Origin: Steromphala cineraria
Taxonomy: Eukaryota; Mollusca; Gastropoda; Trochida; Trochidae
DNA: 64,000 bases
NCBI GenBank assembly: GCA_916613615.1
Contig: OU744721.1
Location: forward strand, 56,554,747 to 56,618,746
Reading direction: 5' to 3'
Shown: positions 34,931-47,067 of the stretch, piece by piece
How the letters are laid out: every line of letters starts with the position of its first letter
Position numbering within the stretch: position 1 is the stretch's first letter
Program-made: the position numbers and the translations under genes
The notes under the pieces: generated by a model
What the model was told of the DNA's origin: nothing
The model's database searches: none
Seen by the model: the letters and a program-made list of their open reading frames with translations, nothing else

Positions 34931-35990
34931 GTAAGAAAAACACGTTAGAAGCTATTTTGTGTTAACAGTTCCGTGCTGTACTTTATTGAAGCATTCTATA
35001 TACCTTAACCTGATGGTCCTAAACTACTCTTACCAAACCTTAAACATGAACTACTACCATGAAGGCTTTGTATTCCAGGATCTGTCTGTTAGGACTAGCT
35101 GAAACTGAACAAGGAGGATATTCTCTTTCTAATGTAATTTAAATAGAATTTTCGCTGTGTGAGCCCATTCTCTCCCCGAAGAGGTAGATCAAGTCATAAA
35201 GTGTTGATCCTATCTCTGTTCTAATGCGACCAAATCTGTGGTTACCGGCAGTTTCCACTGGCGGAAGAAATTTGCACCACACTTCATTTCAATTCTTTTA
35301 GCAACGCTTCTCGCATCGAATTGGAAAGAGGGTTCATAATACAACACCCTTGCCATGATAGAACAGCGTCGCTGATTGCACAACTAACTTTGATTGTCTC
35401 CAATAAGGCATCACCCATTCTATCCCACAAACTCGGCTAATTAGAACAGAGGCTCGATCAACATTTCATGACTTGATCTGCCTCTGTGGGGAATGGTATG
35501 AGCCAAACAGGGTATCACATGAAGATTTGGTGACTCCATCCTTAATCTGAAACCCTTATCTATCATCAGCTCGAGATAATGAAATCAAGAAAGCTCAAAT
35601 GTTGTGTTAGGCCACAGAATTAAAATTATAAATTTCATATGGTGGATGGCTCTATTTTACGTGAAAGATGTCACTAACAATATTATTTATGCATCAAACT
35701 GCAGACAGTTTTCATTTCTATGTGTATAAAAAGCGTCTCATGATCATTATCAAACATGTACACTTTTGTTCACAATGTAAATTTTAACAATTATCTCGAC
35801 TGTCTCGACTTCATTTCTGAAACAGTCTGGTCTGTAATGCTTCAAGTTATAATAATTGCTCAAAATTGTAATACCTTCTCCAAATTGTGTTTAAAAGCAC
35901 TACAGTGGTCACCAGTCCATTATACAATTACAGACCTAATGATTAATAAATAGCTGATGAAGCGCCGTATGGATCATTGTCTAGTTTCAG
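34931..35990. other. intron 1 remainder, no recognisable gene
   Basis: AT-rich intronic sequence, partly repeat-like, ending in a pyrimidine-rich acceptor (CTAGTTTCAG) at 35990. A phrase near 35165-35245 (TCTCCCCGAAGAGGTAGATCAAG) is roughly inverted near 35455-35495, suggesting another small inverted-repeat element here. Confidence 0.4.
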
Positions 35991-36180
35991 CAATGAAGAA
36001 ATACATGCAGGACCTGATGACGTAGATGGAGGCGTAGACATTTGTAAATGTCGTCGCACGAAAAGTGAACATCTAGATCCATCGAGAAGATCAGAAGATT
36101 GGTCGATGTCCAAGAATACAAGACCGGTACCCTGCAAGGACTTTGGTACCATTCAATTTGAAAATGAAAAAACTTCTAAG
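35991..36180 (+). CDS. TRPM-like channel, exon 2
   Basis: 190 nt: one base completing the phase-2 codon, then 63 codons, then GT at 36181. The product runs NEEIHAGPDD…, ICKCRRTKSEH, a W-containing basic stretch and CKDFGTIQFENEK. The paired cysteines (C-x-C) and the F-G-x-I-x-F motif are conserved between the start and the SLOG domain of TRPM proteins. The exon ends in phase 0, matching exon 3. Confidence 0.8.
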
Positions 36181-38766
36181 GTAGTGTATCAATGTTTTTT
36201 ACATACAATCAAGCAAAATAATGAAAGGGAGAAATGTATAGTACAATCTTTGTATATTGGGTATTTTAAGAACATCAGAACATATAAATCCTTATCAAAG
36301 TCGCACAGAAATGAAGAAACGTATTATTTCTGAAACGCTTAACCTAAGGTAAAGCAGTTTATTAATTTCTTAAGTCAGGATAAAGTTTAACCTTGTCTTT
36401 TCCCAAGATTGCCGCCATTTTCAAAATGGCCACCAATGTTCATATAGGCATAATCTTTTTAACTTAAGGATGCCCCCTTCGATCTTGTTGGGCTATTAAG
36501 TTATAATTGAGGGTCGATCTTTCTTAAATTATTAGAATAAGCCATTATTACCCTTAAGATACATTTTTCGAAATCTGATTGGCTATAAGCCAATGCATAC
36601 TAAGCCGTGTCTTCCTCTGATAATCTTTACAGTAGTTGCCCTGCTGTCAATCACGTAGCCATTGTTACACAGATTTCGTGTATCAATCGAAATGACGTCA
36701 TAGGTAACTTCGAATCAAAGGCTTAGTTTACATAATAATGAATCAGTTCAAGAGTTTACTTTGACAAAAGTTGATTTTATTGGTTTGAAACATGATTAAT
36801 CATGATATTGGTTATTGGTTGTCAATTAAGGATATGGTTTTATAATTCAAAGGGCACTTAAATTTTTTCTTTTAAGGTTTGTTTGCCGAACTCTTTCTTT
36901 AGTCGTTGTTAGGCGTCGCAATATAAAACCTACGAGTTTGGAGTTTGCTCTTTTAAGCGATACAGCTTACGCTGGTTGCACGCGCAATGCTGGAGATTTT
37001 CACTCTGAAAGATTCTGAAGCAACGGTTATATTAGTGACGTCACGGGGCGGATAATCGAGAGCTAGGTATGACCCGTGAGACAAGTCATGTGACAAGGCA
37101 AAATGCAGAAATAAAACGGCTAATCGACTCGTAAGTTCAGTTCAGATTTTACAGTCACAAACGTCTGTTACGAGAATTCACAGAATGTACTTTGTTAGTT
37201 TACTCTCCGTCATAACATTAAACTTTAATAAAAAAAATTCGTGTTAATCTTTTTATCTATTATCAACTTAAATTCGGATGTTTGGAGTCGCAGAGTTGTC
37301 GACGTCTCCCTTAATAAATGACGGTAAACTCCGTAAATCCTTCTCAAGTTTCACACTGCGCTGAGTGGTAACGATGGCTTTGTACGACATCATTATCGAA
37401 ATGAAGAACTAGTGAAGAAATAAAGGATCTTAAGGCTAAAAAGTTGCACAGTGTTTTGAATTTTGTATTTCCTGAGGCGCAATTCTTCATGCTTCATCCA
37501 AATATTTGCTTAATTTTTTCAAAACTATTATAAACAAATCAAGATGGCGGCTTCTGGTATAAATCTTGTCGTTTTATGTTATTCTATATAATTGTGGTTA
37601 TTTATAATATTCAATTTGATATGAGTTTGCCAATACTGTATAATGATACCATGACTGATAATTCAATTTGATCATCAACCTAACAAACGCAGTTGATTCC
37701 CGAGATTGCACAGAAATGTCTGAAAAAATGTGAATCATTAACACACGAGTATATAACTGTTTCAAAGTTCAATATGTTCTCGATTTTGTTAATAATCCAT
37801 TTGGTCCTTTCTTTGTGCTGTTAAGTATAAACACCCTTTTTGACAAGTAATCAGTCCAATGTTAAATTAATCCTAAAAAGTGCCGCCGTTGTTATTTTAA
37901 AAATATTTCTGTTTGAAGAAACTTTAATCAACAATTTTCCAAAGAACTTCAAAGGACATTCTAGCAATACAGGAAGGATACAGGACTTGCATAATATTGG
38001 AACGGTGCCATGTGGGTGTCGCATTTACAACAATTGGAATAAATATTTTGAATCAAAGGATATTTATTATATAATTAGCAATGAAATATAGGGTTATACA
38101 GTGAAAATATAATTCATATTTTAAGAAAAGTAGTAGAAAGTCATATTTTCACGGCAGTGAAAATATAATCCATATTTTCACTGCTGTGAGAAAGTAGGAC
38201 AGAACCTATTACCTCCCCTTGAAACACGATTATCTCCCTTTGAGGAAATCGAACGCACGCCTCGCGTCACGGCGTTGTTTAGGATTGAAGAAAACGACTC
38301 TTTACGATGTTTTCGGTATGTTATTGTTAACATTTTGCAGTGACAATGTATCCTTCGATATCGAAAAACAACCAGAAGTTCATATCTTGTTGTTGTAGTT
38401 TATATTTGTTCATTTAATCGCAAAATAAATTTACGAAGCGAGAGATCTGTCACACCGACATAGCGCTTCCCTCGCTGTATCCGTTCGCGTCAAATCTGAC
38501 TTTCCAAAATAGATAAGGAGCCTTTGTTATACCTAATTATAACCAAAAACATATTGGGGATCTGATATCATTTAACAATCACACACTATATATTTTTCGA
38601 AAAACTATTTCCGGTTAAATATCACATTATTTCTATCGAACTTCTTTTTACCGAGAAATGATAAAAGGAGTTGCTAGACTCTCATTCATCACAACAGGAA
38701 AACTTTGCCTTCCGATGTCCGACAACTCTGTTTTATGATCTTAAAATTATATAATAAATATACTAA
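36181..38766. other. intron 2, left part
   Basis: Non-coding. Contains a short palindrome (GCCATTTTCAAAATGGC near 36416) and a 38120-38195 stretch where TCATATTTTCAC and GTGAAAATAT alternate in both orientations. Confidence 0.5.
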
Positions 38767-38912
38767 TTCATTGTTTTTGCCGAATATCATTTCTAAATCA
38801 TCTCGTGAAGTAAGAAAGTGTCATTTTCACTCGTGGCTGCGCCACTCGTGAAAATATCACTTTCTCACTTCACTCGATGAGATAGAAATGATATTCGGCA
38901 AAAACAATGAAA
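38767..38912. repeat. 146-bp palindrome (hairpin MITE)
   Basis: Two arms of about 70 bp are inverse copies around TGGCTGCGCCA. They share TTCATTGTTTTTGCCGAATA and CTCGTGAAGTAAG with few mismatches. It is AT-rich outside the loop and likely a small hairpin transposon remnant. Confidence 0.8.
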
Positions 38913-39508
38913 TAGTCTCTATGTATCACCAGGATAATTTGTTTATTGAATTGTCGTTCCTTCTCCTACTAGTTTTATGTATATTGCTACCATGTATGAG
39001 AAACATATGATTATCAATATTTACAAATTTGTGAACTCTCATGGCAACAAATCCTTCTTTTCTGGATCCGTAAATTTAGTAGTACAGCGCATTTTGAAAA
39101 ACAAAAGTCTTTTAAGCAAAAGATAGACCTCGTTAAAGTAATCGAGGTACTTACGACAAATTGCATGCCATATTAACCATGACATACGTTCATTCAACAA
39201 TACACATTTTTTTATATTACAACTAACATTCCACTTTTGCAGTTTCTGACAAACATTTGACACGGTTACATGTGTATACTGCACTTAAATTGTTACCACA
39301 GGTTGCCTCATCTTTAATGTTCCAGGTTTCCAATAACAGTCAGCTGGATCTGGTTATTGAATCTAGGGGCTTGTTGAATACTTACCCTGAGAAATGTCCT
39401 GCCCTGTGTTCTGCCCGCCTTAAGAGTATTTATATTATAATACAGTTTGGGCAGTGAAATGGACTCGATGTACTGGCTTAACATTTAACTGCAAAATAAT
39501 CTTAAACA

Positions 39509-40075
39509 ATGCTACAGATAGTCCTGGGGCTGAGGGAGATCCTGTGTGCAAAAATATGTCCCCGAAGTTTGACTCTTGATTCCTGTAGGACACCCTTAGG
39601 AGATCGAAAAACTTGGCTAGACATTCCAAATGTGGGACAGAAAGCTGTAATTCAAGATGACGTCCAAGATGACCGCCGCATCCTTATAAACCATATAACT
39701 CAATCTGTACCTGTCGTAGAGTGGTGAATTTGGTGACTTTGCATAGGATTATCGGGTCAAGGAATCCATGTACAAAAAGTAGAAGTTCATGGTGAATTCC
39801 AGGATGGCCGCCAAAATAGCCGCCGCAGTCTTTCGGCCAGCATATCAAGCTTCTACATTGACCTATAGGAGAGTAAACTTTGCGTCCTTTCTTGAGTTTA
39901 AAGGGTCAGAGATTACAGTAAAAGCTTTCACTTAATGGATAATGGTAATTCAATAGAGATCATCGATCGAGGGTATTCCGTATTTCGAGGGTGTCCCACA
40001 GGAATCAAGAGTCAAACTCCGGGGACATCTTTTTGCGCACAGGAACCCCCTCAGCTCCAGGACTATGAATCTTGT
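39509..40075. mobile_element. 567-bp TIR element in intron 2
   Basis: Inverted repeats of about 90 bp sit at 39511-39600 and 39985-40073. They share ATAGTCCTGG, TGTCCCCG and TTTGACTCTTGATTCCTGT. No coding content. The target duplication could not be read. Confidence 0.75.
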
Positions 40076-40567
40076 CCAAACTCTTGAGGTTGTAAACAAC
40101 GAGGGAGATTTTCTTTGTTTCGAAACTGTTTTCGTCCTATTGTGCAATAAGAAGGTAAATTTTTATCAACTATTATCTGTGGTTTGATGGTGATAGTGAA
40201 GATGGTGTCTTAAGGAGAAATATATTTGACAATTCTCTTTGCTATATTAAATCGAAATTGGTGAAGGATGTTCGTTAAAGAACATCACTCGACCCTTTCC
40301 ATGCACATGAAAAAACACCAAACTGATATGCAGATAATAAGGCTGCACAGCATAGCAGAGGGTATTGTTGGAGACATTGGGCACTGACGTTATTTTATCT
40401 ATGGCCTTTTCAGCCACATCAACGTCGTTTAACTGTTATTAGCATTTTGTGCTGGATCAACTATAGATCAATACCAGTACATTCTATTGTCCACGACCCT
40501 TGTTCTAGAGAAGCGGTTGTCTAGAACGTTGTTCATTACCCTCAATTATAGCGATTAAGCGTCATAA

Positions 40568-40900
40568 AGGGGCAGTAGCACATTTTTTGATAATTTTATA
40601 TTTTGAAATGTTCACTTATAATTGTAAGTTAATGCTAAATGTATTATTTTGACAGTGTCAAAAATCCCATTACCCACACCAGTCATCAGAGGACAGAGTA
40701 TGAAGATTGACATAAAATCCACTGGCGGCCATTTTTTTGAACACCTTTAATTCATTTTGTGTAAGAAAAAGGAATCGGATCGCTAAACTTTACATAAAAT
40801 ATATGAATTATTACTGCCCCATTGTCTTTCAATTGGAACCATTAATTTTCATTTTCCTGACATCACCTTATATTCCCCCTAAAAACGTGTTACTGCCCCT
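40568..40900. mobile_element. TTAA MITE, copy 1 (333 bp)
   Basis: Ends AGGGGCAGTAGCAC and, inverted at the right, AGGGGCAGTAACAC. It is followed by TTAA at the right and ATAA at the left (one mutation). It is about 80% similar to the copy at 46522-46875, so the two are one family. Confidence 0.8.
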
Positions 40901-41689
40901 TTAAGAAGAAAAAAGTTTAAAACGGGAAATCCCCTTGATTTGTAAAAGTTTTGTCAATACTTTCGAGAGCGCCACTTTCAGAAAATACCACGAAAAGAAT
41001 AATGCAACAACTGAAAGATGCACTACAGGGCTATCTTATGTGAGGCCGTTACACTTTTCCACAAATTCAGTATCAACAAGTTCATATCACCTACCCCTAA
41101 GGCATTAGCAGAATGGCAGAAATTGCATGTAAAATGTGTTATACTTGTTGCAAATATGCACTATAACAGTTGAGAAGGACTTACAATTTTGTTTGGCATC
41201 ATATTAAAAGATCGATGTGCTGTATCATTACTAATGTTGCAACATATAAAGGAGAGTGTACATGTTTGATAGAATATAAACAAATATTTTAAATAGAAAA
41301 CTTGGTTGATAAAAAAGGTCTTGTCAAGTAATAAGAAGGTTTGTCATATCGTTGTGCCAATGGCGGTATTTATGCCTTCTTTGGTAAGTTTATGGTGTGT
41401 CAACAATGTTAATATTATTATCAGTCAGGTTTTTTGTCTTTTTAACAAATAGGTAATACGTAAAACCACTTCATTTACCATTAGCGGCCATTTTATATTT
41501 TTGCAGGATCTCAATTTTGAATTTTGATAAATACATTTGTATTTTGGTGATACATGCAGAAATAGTGACTCCTACACACATTCAATATGATCATACTTAT
41601 AAATTAAAAGCCTCAACAAACCCATTTATACATTTTCAAAAAGGAGATCGGTGCATTTAATCACATTTTTAAAATGGCGACCATCTTGG
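40901..41689. other. intron 2, no recognisable content
   Basis: AT-rich intronic sequence. Nothing coding or clearly repeated was seen. Confidence 0.5.
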
Positions 41690-42175
41690 AAATAAATCAA
41701 GTTGGCCCTAAATTATTATATGAATATTTATATAGCGCACATATCCATCCACTAGTGGTTGCTCAAGGCGCTTACATTGTTTACCCTGGTCAATGGCATT
41801 CTTTCACCGTCCAATCATTTTCCAGTTCAACTCCCTGGGGAGTATTCAACCGGTATCCATATGTGGCGCTCAGGTTAGGGACCATTCTATGCCTCACCGG
41901 GTCCCCATTCACAGCTGAGTGAACTGAGACACATAGTCAAAGCAGTTTGTCCAACACTGCTGAACGCTGATAACCGACAGCTCGGCGTATGCACGTGTTC
42001 ATGTATCCACCATTCAGCCACTGACATGAATTCGTGGGATCTTTTAAGTGCGTAGTTTTTGTTGCACTACACACTAGGGCTCCAGGGTGACACTTACAGA
42101 GTTATAACAGAGGTGAACTCTAGGTTTGTACACCTTGGGCTGGATGGATTCGAACCCCGGATATATTAATCCTAC
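41690..42175 (-). repeat. SINE-like repeat with a tRNA-type B box
   Basis: Near its right end GGATTCGAACCCC is the inverse of a Pol III B box (GGTTCGAATCC), so this reads as a tRNA-derived element on the minus strand. Its 3' side carries a TATAGCGC…CTCAAGGCGCTTAC block of the kind dispersed in aquatic invertebrate genomes. The boundaries are approximate. Confidence 0.45.
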
Positions 42176-42720
42176 TAAGGGTCACAGGGGCCAGGCCCTA
42201 AAAACCTATTTTCATCCTCTTCTCCAGAAGCATGGACCACAAAAGCTGAATCTGAGACCTTGACTAGTGAGGATTATAATTTACAACTTTGGTGGCATAG
42301 TGGCCCCTAAGAAGGGCCACAGGGGCCACGCCCTAAAAAGCTATTTTAATCTTCTTCTCCAGAAGGAGAAGGCCTTGAATGCTGAAAACTTTGTGCACAG
42401 ACTCCTAATGTGGCCCCTTATAACTCACTTAAAACCTATTTTCATCCTCTTCTCCAGAAGCATAAGGGCTGAAAAGCTGAAATCTTGTGTCGAGACTCCT
42501 ACTAGTGAGGATTGCAATTAACAGGTTTGGTGACTCTAAAGTCCATAAAAAATGGCTTTGTGAACCTTAAATCATAAATTGATTTTTTGAGCATTTCTGA
42601 ATTTATTACCGGTTTCTGAAATCACATCGCCTATATACTTAGTTTTAGAATTCGTGACTCAGTGGAACCACATCGGCCACACTCTACAGCAAAGAAATAT
42701 TACACCTGATGAGCTACAGA
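42176..42720. repeat. minisatellite related to the 31.2-34.3 kb array
   Basis: Units of about 130-150 bp contain GGGCCACAGGGGCCA, CTATTTTCATC and CTTCTCCAGAAG, the same layout as the intron 1 minisatellite. The right end is again TGATGAGCTACAGAGCC. The left TIR is missing, so this is a partial, more diverged member of the same element family. Confidence 0.7.
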
Positions 42721-43454
42721 GCCAATGACTGTAATTTTGAACAGAAAAATAGGTGCAATTGTAGGAAAAGCCTTTCTTGCAATCTTTTCTTATATCTTAG
42801 TATCAGATACAAGTTCAGAAAATAGTAAACACGTCGAAGAGGGAAAACTTTACAGACACTAATAATTTTATTGTACTCTTCATAACCATGGAGGGAAAAT
42901 AAATCATTCATTCATTCCCTCATCATTTCACCGATGAAAACTGTACAATATTACTAATTGTAATACTCTGAGTAAATGCAGCGTAAAGATTACGATTTTG
43001 CATTCTTTTTTTTTACAGTGTATATACCAATTACATAAAATATGTAATTAGTCACGTTGAAGCATCTTATAAGGTTGAGATATATTACTTTTCAAAGGGG
43101 CGAATACATGATGATATTTCTAAGTAATCACGTTTACATGTTCTCTGTACAAAACGTTTAATCACTACCAAAATAAATGGAAATCAATACTGTTCGCATT
43201 CCGTTTTATACAAGTATACCCCTATTGAATTGACCTTCGTCCTTGCTGGCTTTTCTTTTCCGGAAGAAAAACGATAAGGCCTATGAATAGAAATAATAAT
43301 TTTGTTTCCATACCACAACCCAAACACTTTAAGGGCTTTCTCATCGAAACTTAATATATGGAAAATCAATAAGTGCACTGGTGACTGTTGGTTTTTTTTT
43401 CGTTTATATTCGTTGTTTCCTTATAAAACGTAGCTCATCCAATTTCGTATGTCG
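42721..43454. other. intron 2, right part
   Basis: Non-coding. No feature recognised apart from short T runs. Confidence 0.5.
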
Positions 43455-43514
43455 AATCATCATCATCATCGTCGTCATCGTCATCGTCGTCGTCGTCATC
43501 ATCGTCGTCGTTGT
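43455..43514. repeat. (ATC/GTC)n trinucleotide microsatellite
   Basis: About 18 trinucleotide units of CAT and CGT type, imperfect. Confidence 0.85.
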
Positions 43515-43693
43515 TTTTAAAACAGAAATAGATTACAGTAGTGGATTAACCAATACATAGCTGTAGCTATCAAAAATATGCCTTTATCAATCAGTAAGAA
43601 TTCATGTTGGAAATATGCATAACACAAACGAAGATACTCACGAAAACGATTATTATCCATTCGTTATCCATATTATCATTCCCTCTGTCCCAG

Positions 43694-43886
43694 TTCGTGC
43701 GTTTGGACGTGGAGACACCAATGTCAGTTGTCAAGAAACTTCTCCTGGATATCTGGAACCTTCCAGAACCGAAGTGGATCATATCAGTCATTGGCGACAA
43801 GAAATATGAGAATGATCTCCTTTTGAAAGAAGAGGAGCTTGAAACCAATATGAAAAAAGTCATTCCCTTATTTTCTAAAGGTAGAG
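43694..43886 (+). CDS. TRPM-like channel, exon 3 (start of SLOG domain)
   Basis: Acceptor CCTCTGTCCCAG, then 64 codons plus one base, then donor GTGAGT at 43887; a weaker donor at 43881 would keep the same phase. The product reads FVRLDVETP, then WNLPEPKWIISVIGDKK. The V-R-L-x(3)-T followed by W-x-L-x-x-P-x-x-x-I-S-V-x-G motif is the opening of the TRPM N-terminal SLOG (LSDAT) domain, a Rossmann-like fold that binds nucleotide-type ligands in some TRPM channels. The match is strong. Confidence 0.9.
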
Positions 43887-44267
43887 GTGAGTCACTGACG
43901 TATTCCTGCTAGATGTAATTGTAAAATCGATTGACTATCAATATGAAAATATTTTCGTCATTTTTTAAACTTAAATTATGCCTCTCATACATGTACCTGT
44001 AGTTATATTTAATGTTTCTATAAAATGCCTCATTGGCCCGAGAAAAAGCTTGTTTTCATAAGTGGTGTCATATTTTCAATATGAGCACATATGCACATAT
44101 CACTTTTGCATAGCAACGTTTGTTGTAGCGCAACTTACCGTATTATTGCGTCTGCGACGTCATTAACCTTTGTTCATGACGTCACTGTCGCAGGCCGTTT
44201 CAAGGGGAGCGGATAATTTCCTAGGTATTTCTAAGAGAATAAGTTGGAATAGAATCGGTAATAAAGA

Positions 44268-44411
44268 AATAATTACCCTCGGAAGTGTGTCATATGACTT
44301 TTACTAAACTCGTGCAAATTTGTGTACAACCCTCGCTCTCGCTCGGGCAATACACAAATTCACACTCGTTTCGTAAAAGTCATATGACATACTTTCCTCG
44401 TGTAATAATCT
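44268..44411. repeat. 144-bp palindrome (hairpin MITE)
   Basis: Arms of about 65 bp are inverse copies sharing GTCATATGACTTTTAC and AATTTGTGTA around a CGCTCTCGCTCGG centre. It lies in TRPM-like intron 3. Confidence 0.8.
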
Positions 44412-45095
44412 CTCTATATAAACCAATCGACGTTGATGCTCCCCCTGGTTCCTTGTTCGGACTTGTAACAGGGATTCAGAAATAATATTCTGATACTTAC
44501 TTGGTAACTACATCGAATAAACAAAACGCATAATAAGACTGATTTGAATGTAACTGAAATTCCAACTTGATGTTCATAGACTTCCGTAAGCACGCCGCGT
44601 TTAGTTTCCATGATAATCCTTTGCTACAATGTGCTTTAAATGCATAAACCCATTAATCAGAGACACGTACCAAAAGTAGTTAAAATATCATTCAGTTTCG
44701 TCTTCTATGCAGAATAATAAGGTAGGACTTTGTTGGTACACGTTATGCCATCTTTTTATTCGTGTTTTCATTGCAAATCACACAGAATTTGTGTCATAGA
44801 GGGATCATTTATAGTTTTGTTTACTGCCTATTCTCAAACACGTTCAAGGTCTAGTTGTCAATTGAAATGCTGAAATCAAAAATGTCTTTGTTCAGGGTTC
44901 TGTTTATACTGTACACACGAACTGTAACACGGTTCTTTTATTATATTATTTGCTTGGTACATCAGAAGTGCAAATTTTGCAGATCGAACACAGTAATTTG
45001 GTTTGTGTCTTGCTTCATAATAAAGAGAATGAAAAGACAATTGTTTCAAACTGCACAAACATCTCTATGATCGTGTCCATATTGGTGTTTTTCAG

Positions 45096-45244
45096 ATATG
45101 TGGATAACCTGTGATGGAGTGAAGTTCGGCGTGTCAGAGGCTATTGGAGGGATAATTGACAAACACAAAGAGGGTACGCTTGTTGGGATTTGCGGGTGGA
45201 GTGTGAGTGAAAAACAAACCCAATTAAGTCTCGAATCAAAAGAG
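45096..45244 (+). CDS. TRPM-like channel, exon 4 (SLOG domain)
   Basis: Acceptor GTTTTTCAG, then two bases completing the phase-1 codon, 49 codons, and donor GTAAGA. The product DMWITCDGVKFGVSEAIGG, then GTLVGICGW, matches the W-I-x-T-x-G-x(3)-G-V-x(3)-G block and the following I-G-x-x-x-W strand of the TRPM SLOG domain. It ends in phase 0, which the next exon fits. Confidence 0.9.
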
Positions 45245-46256
45245 GTAAGAAGACATTAAAATATTCATTTACAGATTAGATTTCTCTCACTATATGCATT
45301 GTACATGTTCTTTGTTCCTGATTTTCTTCTATTATTCCTTAATTTTGCTCATGTAGACAGACACAAACCCTGAAATAATATTTTGAAGAAAGGAAAACAA
45401 TGAATAAATTATAGTATCTTTATATGCACCGTTAGACGCAATCAAACAAAATATATATGAAGGATTTATTGTGCTTGACGTGTCCGTTCGTCGATTTATT
45501 TACGCGCCCGTGCAATAGAAATGTTTCCGGCACATTCCAAAACAATGTTACTTTTCGAGAGAAATACTATAGACTAGAACTTTTAGTTGACTTGGAACTT
45601 GTTTATTGTGGGATGTTGATTTGCCCAATTTAAAGATGCTAAACTCTTTTTAAATTTCCATCAAAAATGGCTATTTGTAATGGCTATATTCAATTCAGGA
45701 GCGTAACTTCCAAACAATAGGTTTATTTTGTTTGTTAATTTCAAATTATTAATAGATTTAAAATTTTCATGTTTGTATAAAATGTTATTGGGTGCAAAAA
45801 TGTGTTTTACTATTTTCGGATGCATTTCATATTTTTTTTCCATTTTACAGAGCGTAACTCAAATATTATATCAATTGGAAAACTTAGAATGTGAAACGAA
45901 TGTTTGTTATGGGATAATGAAATTGCTTTTCAAGGTCAAATATGTAGATGCCAAACGTTTTTGTTTCATTTCCGGATATAACTAAAAAAATTCTTTGTAA
46001 TCATTAAAATTTGGTTTGACACGTATTGGATTTTTTTCAAGGATCAAGAGTCAAGGGTGGCAAATGTATGATAGTTAGATGATCAAGCGGTTTGCTATAA
46101 AATATGCTTACTTCTGTCGAGCTATTATCTAGTTTTGAAATATTTTTCCAAAAACCTTTTTAGAACTTTTGAGAATGAGAAGCATATATTATAAACACAT
46201 AACTATTTGTTCCTAAGGTGTTGGCGTTAATATACATCTAATGATTCCATTCAAAG
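45245..46256. other. TRPM-like intron 4
   Basis: AT-rich, no recognisable elements. A frame at 45728-45985 is open but has no recognisable content. Confidence 0.6.
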
Positions 46257-46431
46257 AAGTGCCTGAAAGGTAACCTCGACATAAACAGGCCTAGTGAGCT
46301 GTATCCACATCACCTGCTCGTCGACGACGGATATGCGGGCACTGACACTACCAAGACAACTACCATTGCATTGAAATCATTCCTGAAGTTCAGATCAATG
46401 TTGGAAGCAACACACAGCAACCATAGCGATG
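46257..46431 (+). CDS. TRPM-like channel, exon 5 (SLOG domain)
   Basis: Acceptor AAAG at 46256 or AAGAAG at 46259, both phase 0, then about 58 codons, ending GATG before GTAAGC in phase 1. The product contains LDINRPSELYPHHLLVDDGY. The H-x-L-L-V-D-D/N-G motif followed by a polar loop and a helix is a hallmark of the TRPM SLOG domain. The acceptor is weak because the upstream pyrimidine tract is short, so the exact start is uncertain. Confidence 0.8.
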
Positions 46432-46521
46432 GTAAGCGAGTTAGGATTTAACGTTTTTCGGCAATATTTAAGCTATATTTGACAATCCAAAATGAGTAGA
46501 TCAGCTAGAATGGGAATTTAA

Positions 46522-46875
46522 AGGGCCAGTAGCACGTGTTGTGATAATTTTATATTTTAAAATTTTCACTGATAATTGTAAGTTAATGTTAAATGTATTA
46601 TTTTACAGTGTCAAAAATCTTATTACACAAGCTAATCATCTATAGTCAGAGGACAAAGTATAAGGATTCATATAAAATCCATTGGTGACCATTTTGTGTG
46701 AGCACCTTTGATTCATTTTGTGTAGGAAAAATAAATCGTATGGCTAAACTTTACGTTATATATTTAAATTATTATTGCTCCAATTAATTCAAATACATTG
46801 TCTTTCAATTGGAACAATTAATTTTCATTTTCCTGACAACACCTTATATTCCCCCTAAAACGTACTACTGCCCGT
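46522..46875. mobile_element. TTAA MITE, copy 2 (354 bp)
   Basis: Flanked by TTAA on both sides. Ends AGGGCCAGTAGCACG and, inverted, ACGGGCAGTAGTACG. Same family as 40568-40900. It lies in TRPM-like intron 5. Confidence 0.85.
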
Positions 46876-46980
46876 TTAAAGTATGAGGAAACAGATGGAA
46901 ATGTAGGCAAAGTAGTAGAAAGATAGCTTATTTAAAAACGACTCAAATTTGGTAGGGCTTCTACCCGTTGACATGCTCAG

Positions 46981-47067
46981 CTTTGATAACCCTACCAGAA
47001 GCATATTCAAGTTCCAGCTTCCATAGCTCTCAGGGTCACCGAAGCACCAATACTACTACACCACAAG
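46981..47067 (+). CDS. TRPM-like channel, candidate exon 6
   Basis: Acceptor CATGCTCAG, then 87 nt with no stop, then donor GTAATG. Phase 1 at both ends, as exon 5 requires. The product is Ser/Thr-rich (LITLPEAYSSSSFHSS…) and does not match a conserved TRPM motif, so it would be a variable insert in the SLOG region or an alternative exon. The call rests on splice sites and phase only. Later exons are not in the window, and the Maverick-like element begins about 500 bp further on. Confidence 0.45.

Noticed and set aside
45728..45985. 85-codon frame in TRPM-like intron 4
   Set aside because: No conserved TRPM sequence, and exons 4 and 5 join in phase without it.
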